64,000 bases of DNA. Source: Setaria digitata. Lineage: Eukaryota; Nematoda; Chromadorea; Rhabditida; Setariidae. This document shows, one piece after another, positions 1 through 12,675 of the stretch. Position numbers and translations under genes: made by a program. A model generated the notes under the pieces. The model was not told the origin of the DNA. It saw only the letters and a list, made by a program, of their open reading frames with translations, and did not search any database. Location: contig RCAB01000058.1 of NCBI GenBank assembly GCA_003640385.1, forward strand, positions 124,001 through 188,000, read 5' to 3'. Positions within the stretch are counted from its first letter, which is position 1. Each line of letters begins with the position of its first letter.

Positions 1-842
1 CTGAATTAGAAGTGTAAGCTTGATGGGATACTTTCCTTATTACCACTTCGACCGCATTTCTGTCGCCCTTTGCCCTCTTTCTTATAATCTATCCTTTCCT
101 TGTCACCCCAGCATCTGCAAATCATTATCAAGAAAGATAAGTGTTTATCACTTCACTTTCATCCCGTACACCGCTTACCCTCCCTTATCTTCCATCCGGC
201 CCCTTCCAATCATCCAATGACTTTTGCACCATTTCTTCATCATTATCTAAGGTTCCCTTGACTTTTTCATGTTCTGCAATGTTATCATCTAGCTTACTAC
301 ACAACGTACACGTGTAATTTTCACGTCCCCTTTTCACATTACGCTGTCGCGTGCGCAATACGAATGACTACGTTGTCAGAATCATAAGCGAGTTTTTCCA
401 TCACTCTCATTAGCCTCAGGAAGCTTCCACAAATCTAGTTCTCTGTTTTGAAATATTTTCTTTAAGAAATTTTCAGAGCTAAACTGTTCTTACAAGGGAT
501 AATCGTTGACAGTTTTGTCTCTGCTGAATACTAACGCACTATAGCACCATGAATCTTCTTCAGTGACAGTTTTATTATTTCCAGTGACGGTGTAAATTTC
601 CCCTCGGAAATCCTAAATAACTTCAAGAAGATTAATGCGACAAGCCTTCTCTAATGATCATTTATTTGTGCAGGAAATTTCTAATAATGAAAATTAAAAA
701 AGAAAAAAAATGTTTTTCCAGTATCTCAATTCATTCATGCTAGTTAGAACATAGACATACAAGTGTTGCTTCCTCATTCCTGCACTGTTTCATCCTTACA
801 AATATTTTCTCTGTTAATTTGAGACTGATTTCCGTTGTAGTG
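1..842. other. Left-edge non-coding stretch
   Basis: No exon with a convincing codon pattern or splice sites was found here. It probably holds the promoter of the following plus-strand gene and possibly the end of an unseen neighbour. Short open frames here are low complexity and have no family likeness. Confidence 0.5.
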
Positions 843-3145
843 ATGTTCACTTTATCAGTGATTACAACATTATTTGCTGCGATCACGGTAGAGAGTTTAA
901 TATTGTACTATCCTGTTTACCCGAATTATGTTGTACCCAAACATATGCAAAATTTCGAAAGGAACGCTCCACCAAGGTTTGTCTTTGGAATTGTATCCTA
1001 GATTTATCCTAGATTTAATTCATGAAACAGTGAGTTTATTTCCAGCTTAAAAAGCATAATTATTGAAGAAATTCAAATCTCACTTGTTTCTAATCCATAG
1101 ATTTTCAGAATTTTTGCCAAAGATCCAGATATACCATCTTCCGGTATAGTATTTCTCAAGAAAGATTTCGAAGAAAGGCTTAGCAGTTTCCCAGGTATTG
1201 GTTGCAGAATTCATATTTTCTCAATCATTTTATCAGTTATGATATTATCCTTATTCATAAATTGATTTAACTTATTATCCATCCCATTGGCAAGGTGTAT
1301 TTTTTTTATTTTTTCATAATCTTGTTGGTTTTTATCTACAAACTTATTGTTTCCTATGCAAAAGTGCTTGCAAATTTCATTTTTAAGGCAGCAATTTTTA
1401 TTAGAAAAACCTACAGAACGACATTTTTCTTTAATGTAAAAATCCAAATTTGGCTAGCGAATTAACAGATTGCTAATAAAATAAAACAATAAATTCTGCT
1501 GCATATTTGTTTCGATTATTTTGGGGTACAAATTGTCACAGCTGAGATCTGTTTGTCAACATTTCACCGTTATCAATTCTTCCAAGTCATATTCAGTACC
1601 CCAGGAACATTGATATCAATTATGATTGAGCAAGTATTTTGTAGCTCAATCTGATGTGAATGATATCAATTTTCGACAGAAACTTCACTCAAATCAAAAA
1701 TTGGGACTGGTTAGTAAATCTATTATCGAAAATAGCACGATGACATTTGAATTCGAATTGAACTTTTGTTTTAAATTTAAGCCGAATTCCAATTGAAACT
1801 ATTTATTCACACAAATTGAATGATTTGAAATGACTGAGCCAGTCTTCTCCAATCATCTACGACCCAATTATGGATCCAATTTTTTTTTCATCGGAGACAA
1901 AAAAAAAAAAAACAAGTGACCAAATTTCAATGCTTCGTTCAATGAAAAGAACTGGAGAAAAAACAGATCGCTCATTCCAAGCTCTCTGATGTAAATGAAA
2001 CTATTGCATATTTTATTGCTTCCTGATAATCTGATTCCTCTACGGTTTAGAAGCTACTTAGAAGATCACTTCAGGTCACTTCACTGCCATCATCGTCGAG
2101 AATTGTCTTATGCAGTAAGTAATATCCCCTCCTGTAAGAGTGAATTTTGCAGATTGGTTACTACTCTCAAACTAACAATGAACCTGAACAATACAACAGT
2201 TTATTGTAGTCATACAATTGTCATTTTAATTTCCGGGCTCTTCAAGATGCCTTTATTGCAGAACAGACCAGTGCTCTCTGCAGCTCTACTCAACTCAGCA
2301 GAAGTTCAAGCCAGTACAACTCCTTCTTTTGTTATGGTAAATTTAATGACCTTACAAGTTGGAAGCCCAGCTCGTTGTTACAAATGTAAAGCTCACATAT
2401 TTACAAAAAATAGAAAAGGAAAATAACAAAGAAATCTTTCATCCATGTTATAGAAGGGTAAAATGAGCCTGGAAAAGACCACAATTTATTACAGCCATCA
2501 AAGAACAAGCCAAATCGTTTTTATGCCATTTTCGATACGAAATCAAAACAATTCGTGACAAGCAGTGATCCAAAAATGTTAAAATGGAACGGAAATGGTA
2601 TCAGCTCGGTATTTTAGTTCCCTTTCCTATTCCTAACTTGGCACTACTTACAACTAGTTCACTCTTTCGCTGTGGCTTGCAGATTAAGAGAGCTCTTTTA
2701 TGACTCGCTGCTTGGTGGTGTAATTTGTCCGGTTTATTTCTATATCGAGTGAGAGACCCTAGTCCATGAAGGTTACCGATAATTTTGTCCAGAAAATTTC
2801 CTAGATTTGTTTCACTTGTGATTGATTGCATTAGGTTAACCAATAAGATGTCAGATGATTCAATGTTTCGAATATTTATTTTTTTTAGGCAATGAGGTTG
2901 CACCGAAATCATCTTTAACTCAGGCATCAAGATCTTTTCACGAAGGTCATGCGCAGCTAGTTTCATTCGGACAAACTACGATGGATCCGTTGAGTACGCA
3001 GTCCGTTGGACAATTAGCATCAATTAAAACCTCGAAAATACCGAATGCTAGACCTCTGAAAGAACGCAAATCGAAGTCCGTTGTAATTGACAGTGACGCA
3101 ATCATTAAACCACTGGGACTTTTGCCATTAGAACGATTAGTATAG
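843..3145 (+). CDS. Unknown small protein with N-terminal membrane segment (3 exons)
   Basis: Predicted exons are 843-976, 1109-1194 and 2889-3145; phases match (2, then 1) and give 158 residues. I do not recognise the family. Residues about 2-23 form a hydrophobic stretch (MFTLSVITTLFAAITVE...), so the protein is either secreted or anchored by a signal anchor. A Tyr/Pro-rich linker (YYPVYPNY) follows, then a charged, Ser/Lys-rich region without cysteine pairs or membrane segments, ending LPLERLV. The ATG lies two bases after an acceptor (gttgtag), which fits spliced-leader addition but also an upstream exon to the left. The second intron is about 1.7 kb and could hide another exon. A possible AATAAA lies at 3719-3724. 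It converges on the SLC6 gene. The gene call rests on phase-consistent splicing only. Confidence 0.5.
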
Positions 3146-4179
3146 AATGATCTAGTTTGTTGTAGTATATCGACAACTAACCGAATGAAATGATCGCGGT
3201 GATGTTATCATCTCCTCTTGTTATTGTTAAGAAAGGAAAAAAATTAACTGATTTTTCTTCTATCAAAAATGCAACGATAGGATCAAATGATATGCATCTG
3301 TATCCTCCAACAATCTCGAGAAAAAGAGCACAAACAATGCGAAATGGTCGCAGTACTTTTGATTGCAGCTGATTTGTTTTCTTCTAAATTGATAATATCT
3401 TTCCATTGATAAATTGAAGATGAATATGCCCTTAAAGTCTTCTTTCCTATAGCTTTCTTCTGATTCCGGAGGATAACAAATCGCCAGAAGTGTACATTTC
3501 CTATTATGATTGTTTTCTAATATTAGTACGCTAATCAATATATCTGCTATCAAACAGAGTAATGACAATCAAACAATGGTTATAAAAAAGATCCAAGTGG
3601 ATGATATTACCTTGTTTCACACCGATAGTAGCTGCTAAATAATAGTTGTGAAAAGAAAGGAGAAATCAAGACTATTATCGAAGAAGCATTTTGAATTTCA
3701 GTTCATTCATTGTAAATCAATAAAATATCAATGTTACAAAATACTACGTGACAACAACTTGGGTGAAGTGAAATAATTCAAAATTTAAAATGAAAGTAAA
3801 AGCCCGTGAGTCTGGAACTAGATCAATCCTCGCATTCTTCTTGAAGTCTCCTGGTTGTTCTCATGAAAAAAAAAAAATTATCATAAGCATATTCAAAGAA
3901 AGGATGTAACTATTAACCTGTTTATGGATTCTTTCACATTCAACAATCGATAATCGTTGATAATGGAAGTCTTGAGAATTCTGTGAAAAAATGATAGTAA
4001 TTGTCATTCACAGATCTAACAGTCTGGAGGATATGTCTTACATAAAATTTCCAAGTTACTTGACTGACAACAAAAACATTAAGAGGAATTTTATTCATGT
4101 TCTGCTATCATATTTCAAGTTAATGAACGGTTAAGAAATAGCGCACAACATATATATACGTAGAGTAGTATATATAACG
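3146..4179. other. Convergent intergenic region
   Basis: This is the gap between the 3' ends of the unknown plus-strand gene and the minus-strand SLC6 gene. It probably contains both 3' UTRs; an AATAAA at 3719-3724 could serve the plus-strand gene. I saw no further coding exon. Confidence 0.5.
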
Positions 4180-7100
4180 TCATGACTGAGTGGACAACGA
4201 TGGTGCATTAACTGGTTCAGGTCTTTTTAATGCAGATAAGTTACACCTGCTGGACCTACCACTCACATCTAAATTCGAAATCGTACTATTAGAGTGGTTT
4301 CGAACTAAATCGAAATCGATTGGTGTTATTGAAATTGAACTAAGGCTATGATGATCGCTGGAGTCGTAACGTTGAAGCATACGCTGCATAAATAGCGACG
4401 TGATGTGGAAGGAAGTCGTATGCGAAGTACTTCCTGGTTCTACGTTCATATTTTCCTCAAAATTTCTAAAAACTTTCTGCAAAAAATCTTTGCGAATTAA
4501 AATGAAGAAATTATTATTCAATGAATTCCTAAAACATTTCTTTACAAAAATATTCAACAGAAAAATCATCACCAATATCTGAAATTTGGCAACTTTGCAA
4601 TATGCAGTGATGTCTTAGATTAGAAAAAACAACTTCATTATCCATCTTATGATTTACTTTAAAACACGCTAACCTTTGATCCAAAGAAAGCTCCGCAGCT
4701 GAGGTGCTTCGCTTTAATGACTGCAATAATTGTTTATTACTTCCCTTTATTATACCACTCCAACTTATCCTCTGCAATACATAATAAAATGAGAATCTGA
4801 AGTACTATTACTGGATAGCAAATTCACAATTTCCTCAGCTGTTACGAATCAACTTACATTTATTATTTGCGCTCCTAAATAATATTCCTTATAAGGTTCT
4901 TAAATTCTCTCATTATTTATTACTATTAACTCTACGACGATAATGGAAGTAATCAACGATTCATTATTTCTTGCTCAAAATAGGTATTTACCCTCAAGTG
5001 TCGTATCAGTGGAACTGAGGAGTCACACTTTGTTGATTTTGATAAGTTGTTTTCCGAGAACTGTTGTCGCAGTTCCTCACCCTTCTTCGGGCGATAAATC
5101 ACGGTATTTGTCTTTTTAGGAAGCTCAACTGTTGGCGGCGCACCAAATAGTGTTAATTCAGTACAACTTCGTTGATTTGAAGATTCCGAGCTCAGAAATT
5201 CCTTACTAAAACAAGCCTCAAATCTGTATTCTATCTGAAGTTGAAATGCTCAATGCATATAAGTGCAGCATTATAAGACAAATTCTGAAATGTTCAAATA
5301 TAGGGACAACTTCAGGCTGTGACTATCCAAAGAAAAAAATTTGCTACGCAGAAACTATCAAAATCCTTTTACCCTGACCACCTGCACTATTCGGTCACTC
5401 AGCACAAAAAGTTACCTAGCAATAACTTTTTCAACCTAAGCTCAGATAATTTCAGTCAGTATGCAGTATGCATGAAATAAGCTACCGGAACTTACCAGAT
5501 TTAATTTTGAAATTTCTAAAATACCTTTGCCGTTTGCCATCCTGCTGACTTTCAACATTATTTTCACCACCGAATTGATCATACAATGCTGCGGCATTCT
5601 TTTTTGCCCATTCGTTGATCATCTCGACCATTGTCCCGTAGCCAACGTCATCTATTAGACTAGCATTTGGACGTCGTGCAGAGGCAACTCGTGAAATCGG
5701 ATCTGCTATTGACTAACAAAAAGAAAAAAAAGAAAAAAAAATTAAAAACAAAAAAGATAATATTCCAATTCAACGAAAATATTTCCTTTTTCCTCAAATT
5801 TATTCATTCAAATATTTCATTAAATTAAAATTCTCTTGATCTTTGGTTTCAAAATTTTGCAGAAATATTTGAATTAGTTTATAGTATTTCATGAAAGAAT
5901 GTAAGTAGAACATGCCCAATAATCGTGTCCTTCGCTAACGTTATGTTTCGGCACTAATGCATCTTCACCTTCAGCAACATTTTTGTGTCGCCATCGAATA
6001 CAGTCAAATGCGGATAATAAAGGCTGAAACAAAAGATTATTCTATTTATGATTTGTTGGAGTTAATTATTCATTGGCTCATTAATAAATGCTTGATAGCA
6101 AACAGAAGCATAAATTTTATGTGAAAAGAAAATGATCTAAATGATGCGAACCATACGATTCCTCCATATTTCGTAGGATGTGCAAAGAGCTGCACAAGGT
6201 ACAATAATAAGTGGGCCAACCATTGTGAACCAGGCAATTAATTCATAACGAAGTGGAAGTGAAGAATTCTCCATGCTGACACGCTGATAGTTAAATATCG
6301 AAGCAATAAGCAGAAACTGCAAAAGTTAAATATAATCCTGCTGTCCACTTGTCTTTTAAGCTTCTCTTGTCTAATCTTTTAACTGTATTTGTAAGTGTAA
6401 TTGTCCTTAATTTCTATCTTCAAGTTTTATATATTGGGAATAATAATCCATCAGATCCATCTAAAAGAGTACAACAAGATAGTAGGGCTTATCTCCTACT
6501 AAGACTCGCATAGGAGATGAGAAAAAGGATGAAAAAATATTTATGAAAAATGAAAAGAAATATTGTTTTGACATACCAGAAGAATACACGGACTACAGAG
6601 TGACAAAGTCCATCGGATATATCCACCAGTTGGCCCAAAGAAAAATTTCAGTCTATGGAATAAGTTTATTTGTTCGATACTTAAATTTTCCGATTTAAGA
6701 ACTTCTTTAAGGCTTATCGATAAGCGCAACATTTCACCAACATCCATGACGAAATTGTTAACTCCTAAACAAAGTGTTGGAAAGATTCTCAGAAAAATGG
6801 TGCAAGCCATCGTAATTCATGCTTAGTTAATGAACAGTTTTCATTAGCTGAAAATTAAGTGACATCAATTGATAGGTACTTTATATGCGCATAACACATC
6901 AGTAAACAAGTAAACAAATGAGAATTTGAGATAGTGGAAAGAAATAAACAATGAGAGCGATACAAAACAAAAAGAAATGAAGAAGGCGTCTTTGTCTAAA
7001 AACAATCAACAATTTACCGTAAATGTAACAGATGATGACAATTTGTAACAGACTTAGTGAAAATGAGTTCCAGTTTGCGTTCATATTCTCGAGAGAATGA

Positions 7101-10100
7101 AAAAGAAATATTCCGCCCTAAACAAATTCCGTTCAAAGAATTAAGATTAATAAGCGCGCTACTGCAACACTGCCAGCCACTATCCTTCTCAATTCCTTCT
7201 CTCTATTCCATTCCAATTCAAGAATTCATATCTGAGAAGAGAAAATACCCTGGTGGTAAAAGGAAGACCGCAGATGAAGCAAAGAACACACAGGGCAATC
7301 ATTACACGAGTTTTCGTTCTTCTGTGTGTCTTGTTGAACTGGTCCACAACCGATGAAACAACCATTTCAATCCTGGAAGAAGGGCTCATATCCATATTCG
7401 AAGCAGATGAAGGTTTCACTGAGGCAAACTAACCCTTCCTTGCCTTTCCTCAGCATCTTCCAAAAGATTTCAATTTTCATCATTTCAAATCTAAAAATTA
7501 CGCAATGTAACTGAAGTTCTTCCCAGATCATCGTTATTCGCCATTATTCGCACAGTCTCAAAAGTAATTCTACCTCTAAATAATCTAACTAGCCGTCTGT
7601 ATTTCAAGATCTGAAATTGCTTATCTACAAATTTAAAAAACAACAAAACATACCAAGCGAACTGAGCATCAACGGCAGAAAGAGTGAGCATTCCGAAAAA
7701 CAAAGTGGCCCAGAGTGGCCCCATATCCATAAATGTTGTAGCGCTGGGATATATCGTAAATGCTACGTACAAGGGGTCATGCTCTGCAAGATTAAAGAGC
7801 TGCTTAAAACTTGGCTACTTTAGAATTATCAATCCACGAAAATAAGAGCTTATCGTTATCGTAACTAATGAATTAGCAACTTACGCAGGATTTCATCAAT
7901 CGATCGTTGCTGATTTTGAGCAATGAAACCGGTGAAGGAAAATATGACCATACCAGCAAGAATACTCGTAAATGTATCGCTGAAACTGAAAGCAGTTGAG
8001 GAAATGTTCCTCATCCTAGAAACTGTCAGGAGTGAGGGAATGGAGGATACATGGAGAGCATCTGAAAGGGATGAAGATGTACAGTGAGTGAGACTCTGAT
8101 TTTTACTGCAATATTCTGGATCTGTTGAATCCTCCTCTCTTCTCCACCCCATCCTTCAATTCTCATCCCGCAATTTCTTCAAGCATACATCAAAACGACT
8201 GCCACTGCATCACGATAAATATTATTCCGATATCTGCTGAAGCTTGCCATGGATATCACTGCGCCTGCATCGATCCCTAATGAGTAAAAGACTTGCTCGG
8301 CAGCCGCTTTCCATATCTACAAATGATACTGAGGCATGCATCAGCCAATGGAAGTTCCATGAAGTTCCTGAGGAAGCTCTTCTCCGGTAGGACGATGTGT
8401 TTCTCGAGAAATTCAGCTAGTTGTGAACATTAGATAACTAACCGATATCGACCAGATTTTCTCAATTTCAGGCTTCAGGAAAAATATAAGACCTTGAGTG
8501 GCACCAGGCAACGATATACCACGTAAAAGAAGTATTCCTAACTGAAAAAATTCTCCAGTGACTTAATTTTCAATAGAAAGCGATTTAAATATGGAAATTA
8601 TTTATTTACCAACAAATAAGGTAGAGTTGACGTGACTGAAATAGCCCAGCCGATTGAGCCAATACCATTGAAAACGCCTAGGAATACGAGAATCCATGCA
8701 AATGCCAACGAGACTACCAAATGACTTTGTAAAGGTCCAAGCGTGAAGTTTCTGCTGGCTATAGAAATATCAATGCTCGAGAAAGTTGCATTCAGCAGTA
8801 CCGTAGTCATATTTGTCATTGTGAGCTGACTCTTTGAACATATTACAGTACGATTTAATACTTCGTAACTGAAAATTGATTCATGGACAGTGTTCAATTA
8901 AAAGAGCTACTGTTTAGATCTTGAAATTCTGTTCGGAAGTACCTAGCCAACTTACTGAAAATACGCTTCAGGAGAAGAAATTGCATGAGGTTGCAGGAAG
9001 CATTCTGCTGGTCCACTTAGCAAACAGCAAGGTGTATTTTTCGGCCATTCTGTAACAGTTCAGTGATAATTTGCAACAACAAAAGGAAGAAAAATGCCAA
9101 CGAAATGATCGAAAAAAAGGAGAAGGAAAGCTGGAAAAGAGATAAATGATAAAAAGAAATATGTAGAAATGACCTGGATTGCACTGACTCCACGGTAAAC
9201 TACCGACAAAAAATCCCTTCAATGAGAACCAAAAATAATAGATCGACCAAGCAACAATGATATTATAATAAATTGAAATTGGCAATGCAAGAAAGACTAA
9301 TGCCCATCCGATACCTACAAACAACAAAACAAATATCTGAACTGAACTGAAAATTTCCTCAGATTAGGAAGTTTCGTTGCTAAAGAACTTTTACCTGAGG
9401 CTATAGGCATAAGTTTCCTAAAAGCACTGCTCGGTGAAAGACCCGAATACTGCCCAATGGAAAGATGCATAAAAACAATCGGTAATCCGAAAAGTGTCAG
9501 GCATGTAAAGTATGGTATCAGAAATGCACCTAAAAGTAAACGTAATGGATATAATTTTCAAGTATGATTAGCGACTTACAAAAAGAAATTTGCAGCGATA
9601 ACTCACCTCCTCCATACCAAATGCACTTTTATTTCGAATTGAACAATTTATATGAGTGATGTCATTTTACTGAATGCAAAATTGACCCATAAATGCTCAT
9701 TTGAATGGAAATGAAAAATTATCACCACAAATATGGCTTATTAACAAGAAATTTGCAGCGATAACTCACCTCCTCCATACTTGTAAGCCACTGACGGAAA
9801 TCTTAACATATTTCCAACACCAACCATAAAACCCACTAGAGATAAAAAGAATTCAAACTGAAATTCCTTATCTGCTTAATGAGGAAAACGTGAAGCTTTT
9901 TACAGAAAATTTATATTTCTCCTTTTGTTCATCAGTTTTATAAACTTTAAAGCTTATCAACGATTTTGTCCAATGTTTGCATTTGTACCTTTTACATAAA
10001 ATATTTCCTCAAATCAAACAATATTATTGTTATGCGGTACTTTTTTTAAGGCTTCGATTTCAAGTCAAATTGCACTATGATAAGATGCGACACAGAAAGC

Positions 10101-11705
10101 GAATAAGAAATAATAGTCCAAGATAAATATGGGAAGAATGGGAATATCCTCAGGAAAAAAGTTCATAATTTAAATTGCAAATTTTTGAAAAATTGGAATG
10201 ATCAATCATTTTCTCGAAAGTTTTTGAAACATGCATGATGTTGTCATCAAAGAAAGAAAAGTTTAAACTGATTTTTATCTAAAACCACTATCATAATTCA
10301 TTCTAATACTGAGAAATTTAAAAAAGGAAAGTAAGAGAATTACTTGCGTTTTCCATAAATCGCGCACATCATCTCCTTTAGTGTCGTCCAATGTGTCATG
10401 GCAAGAGCAGAACAGTCTAAGTCTAAGTGGATGATCTCCTGAGTTACCTCTAACTGCAGTAGCCGAAACACAAGCCGTCGATCGGTTCTCCTCATCATCA
10501 TTATTTTCCTCGTCCGCAAATGTTGCAAAACGCATTGTAGTGGTCTTCAAAATTATTTGTTGCAATATTTGGAGAGGTGTGATTTGAAGAGAGTGAAACA
10601 TGCATGTGAAAAGTGATCAGGAAGTTCCTGGCAAAGAAAAACTTACGGTTTTCTCAGGCATAATTTTATTTGTGCTTTGACAACCTCCTCGCGCATTTTC
10701 GATTTTGTTCAAACTGTGTTTAAAATAAGGTGGAATATGTATCGCATCGGGCATTGCGGTTGTTATCAGGCGATCCGTTTCATCCAGTATTGATACGGCC
10801 TGGACCTGAAGTCTTGCTGCTTCCATCGGTTTTGTGTTGGCTAATTCTCGTAGTTTAACTATAATATCATCCATTTCCTAAAATATCAAATTACTAACTT
10901 ATTACGCATTTTAATTTCTACTCTATAATGTGAGTAATATTTGTTGGTATTCGAAATTACCATAATTAACTAGCAAGCACTTGTAGGATAATTTCCAGAT
11001 GTTATCAGATGTTATTTGATACTTGTAAGATAGTTTTCAGATATGATGTTCCGGCCAAGAGATCATTTGTTTCACTTAAATGGCCAAAAACACTAGATTT
11101 TACAGAAACTACAATTGGTATAGTTGCCAAAGAAATAATTTTTAGCAAATCAATTTTATATGATAAGTGAAAAGATTGTGCTCCATCTAGCAAATTTAAT
11201 TTTTTCAATTTCAGCATATCAGCGATAAATCGCGTGAAAAAAGAACTTCTAACTTAGGTAGAGGAAATGATCTAATTTGAGTGTATTACAAGCCTGGTAT
11301 AAGCCTGATATAAATCGAAGCCGACTTCCGAGAAGTTTACAGTGGTATTAGATATTACTGTATTTGATCATTTTATTTTTTTATAATTCATTTTTAAAAC
11401 TGTCCCTTCCTTTAATATTGTCACTCCATTATTACAATGTATTGCTTCATTGGTAGTATAGCAATATTTCATTTTAAAATTCTCTTTCTTTTTTTCATTT
11501 TAAAACATCCTTAATCACATACGGATCAAAATCCAAATATTACTTTAATGCTATCACGAAAAATGAAAATCCGTATACATACCTTGGTACGATCTTCCAC
11601 CTGTGCGTATCTCTTATGATCACTATTTCGGCGTGCAGTTTCTTCAATTTGATTGCGTAATGCTACTTGCCAGTTATTATTATTTGAAACGGATAAGTAA
11701 TTCAT
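4180..11705 (-). CDS. SLC6-family (Na+/Cl- neurotransmitter symporter-like) transporter, nematode orphan type
   Basis: Twenty-one phase-consistent exons (11583-11705, 10647-10877, 10344-10544, 9770-9857, 9395-9529, 9174-9314, 8956-9049, 8610-8868, 8443-8541, 8189-8316, 7885-7979, 7654-7783, 7249-7372, 7018-7117, 6577-6764, 6152-6316, 5940-6023, 5525-5712, 4992-5205, 4674-4771, 4180-4528) encode about 1077 residues, against roughly 600-700 for most SLC6 proteins. About 185 residues precede TM1 (GVGNMLRFP). The TM3-EL2 junction has SLPWSQC, EL2 carries four N-glycosylation sequons (NRT, NMT, NAT, NFT), then come SLPGATQG, TM6 WKAAAEQVFYSLG, TM7 LIDTFTS and TM8 VDAQFAW. The transport core ends near residue 767 and a Ser-rich tail of about 310 residues follows. 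Several ion-site residues are not canonical (see findings). A nematode-specific SNF-12-like identity is possible but unproven; substrate unknown. The exon 3 acceptor (tttgaag) is the weakest boundary. Confidence 0.86.
9583..9780. repeat. 35-bp perfect direct repeat, copies 163 bp apart
   Basis: Copies at 9583-9617 and 9746-9780 are identical. The right copy covers the last bases of SLC6 exon 4 and its 5' splice site; the left copy lies in the following intron, so the donor is duplicated within the intron. The bases flanking the copies differ. Confidence 0.9.
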
Positions 11706-12675
11706 AGCAGCTTATCAAATGATTGTAAGGTCGATAACCAGCCGATATAGAGAGAAAACAGTATACGTGAATGTTTGCATCATGAACACACCTTTCAGCT
11801 CTTCACTAGCACTGTTCCTTCTCCAAAACCAGTTTTCCGTTTTCAGATTCTTCCAACATCTTTCCTTTCACTTGGTGCAATCACACATGTGTTGAAAAAA
11901 TCTGTACAAGACAGTTCTCTTTATATTTAGATCAGCGGTTAACCCGTATTATCACAACATCCAATTCTAATTCAATAATTAGACGCTGAATTCAAATTCA
12001 TTTCGATTCAAAGAGCCTCAGCAAACAGTTAAAGTGCAAGCAGGACGTTGGGTTTATTTACAAACTCTTCCTATTTTTCATTTTGCAGTGCCATTACTAA
12101 TAGTTCTTTCTCATCATCATCCCCTGCACAAAAATGTTACAGCCGTTATCAGTAAAACATTGACGTGCTCTTTTAATCATCTTTTTATCTTTTCAGCAAT
12201 TAAATCAAATTGGAGAAGTGAAATCATAAGAATGGAGCATAAAAAGAAAGGAAAAAGAATTGTTACAATTAGTCTTTTCTTTATTTTCAAATTTCTAAAA
12301 ATAAAATCTTTTTAAAGAAGAGTTACCCAAATTTCGGATTTCCGGATTTTTTTTTAACAGCGAGTAGCGAAACAATTTAATAATTTGGATAATTTCTCTC
12401 CAGCACACATTGAACAAACGGTGTGATGAGCAAATATATCATTTAAACTTTGATAATAAATAATAAACAAACAAATATGAAAACAATTTTCGGAAAATAC
12501 CGACAATAATTTCGATAACTCAACAATGTACCAACAATTATTTTTAAGACATGAATCACAACAAAAATCGAGAATTTCAATCCATCAAAACAATTCTAAT
12601 CTGTGAACCAAGCAATCACACACAGCGTTAACATATTTGGTCTTTTCACGACAAAATATCTCCAGTAATAGAACT
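11706..12675. other. Intergenic region between SLC6 and WDR4
   Basis: Both neighbours are on the minus strand, so this region should hold the WDR4 3' UTR and the SLC6 promoter and 5' UTR. The 970-bp gap is long for an operon spacer. Nothing coding was recognised. Confidence 0.5.

Noticed and set aside
1995..2426. 143-codon plus-strand open frame in the large intron of the first gene
   Set aside because: No recognisable domain and irregular composition; it does not join in phase to the flanking exons.
7491..7653. Open extension past the SLC6 TM8 exon
   Set aside because: The canonical next exon (WIEMVVSSVVDQF) joins in phase at 7372, so this stretch is intron; it would only matter if the intron were retained.
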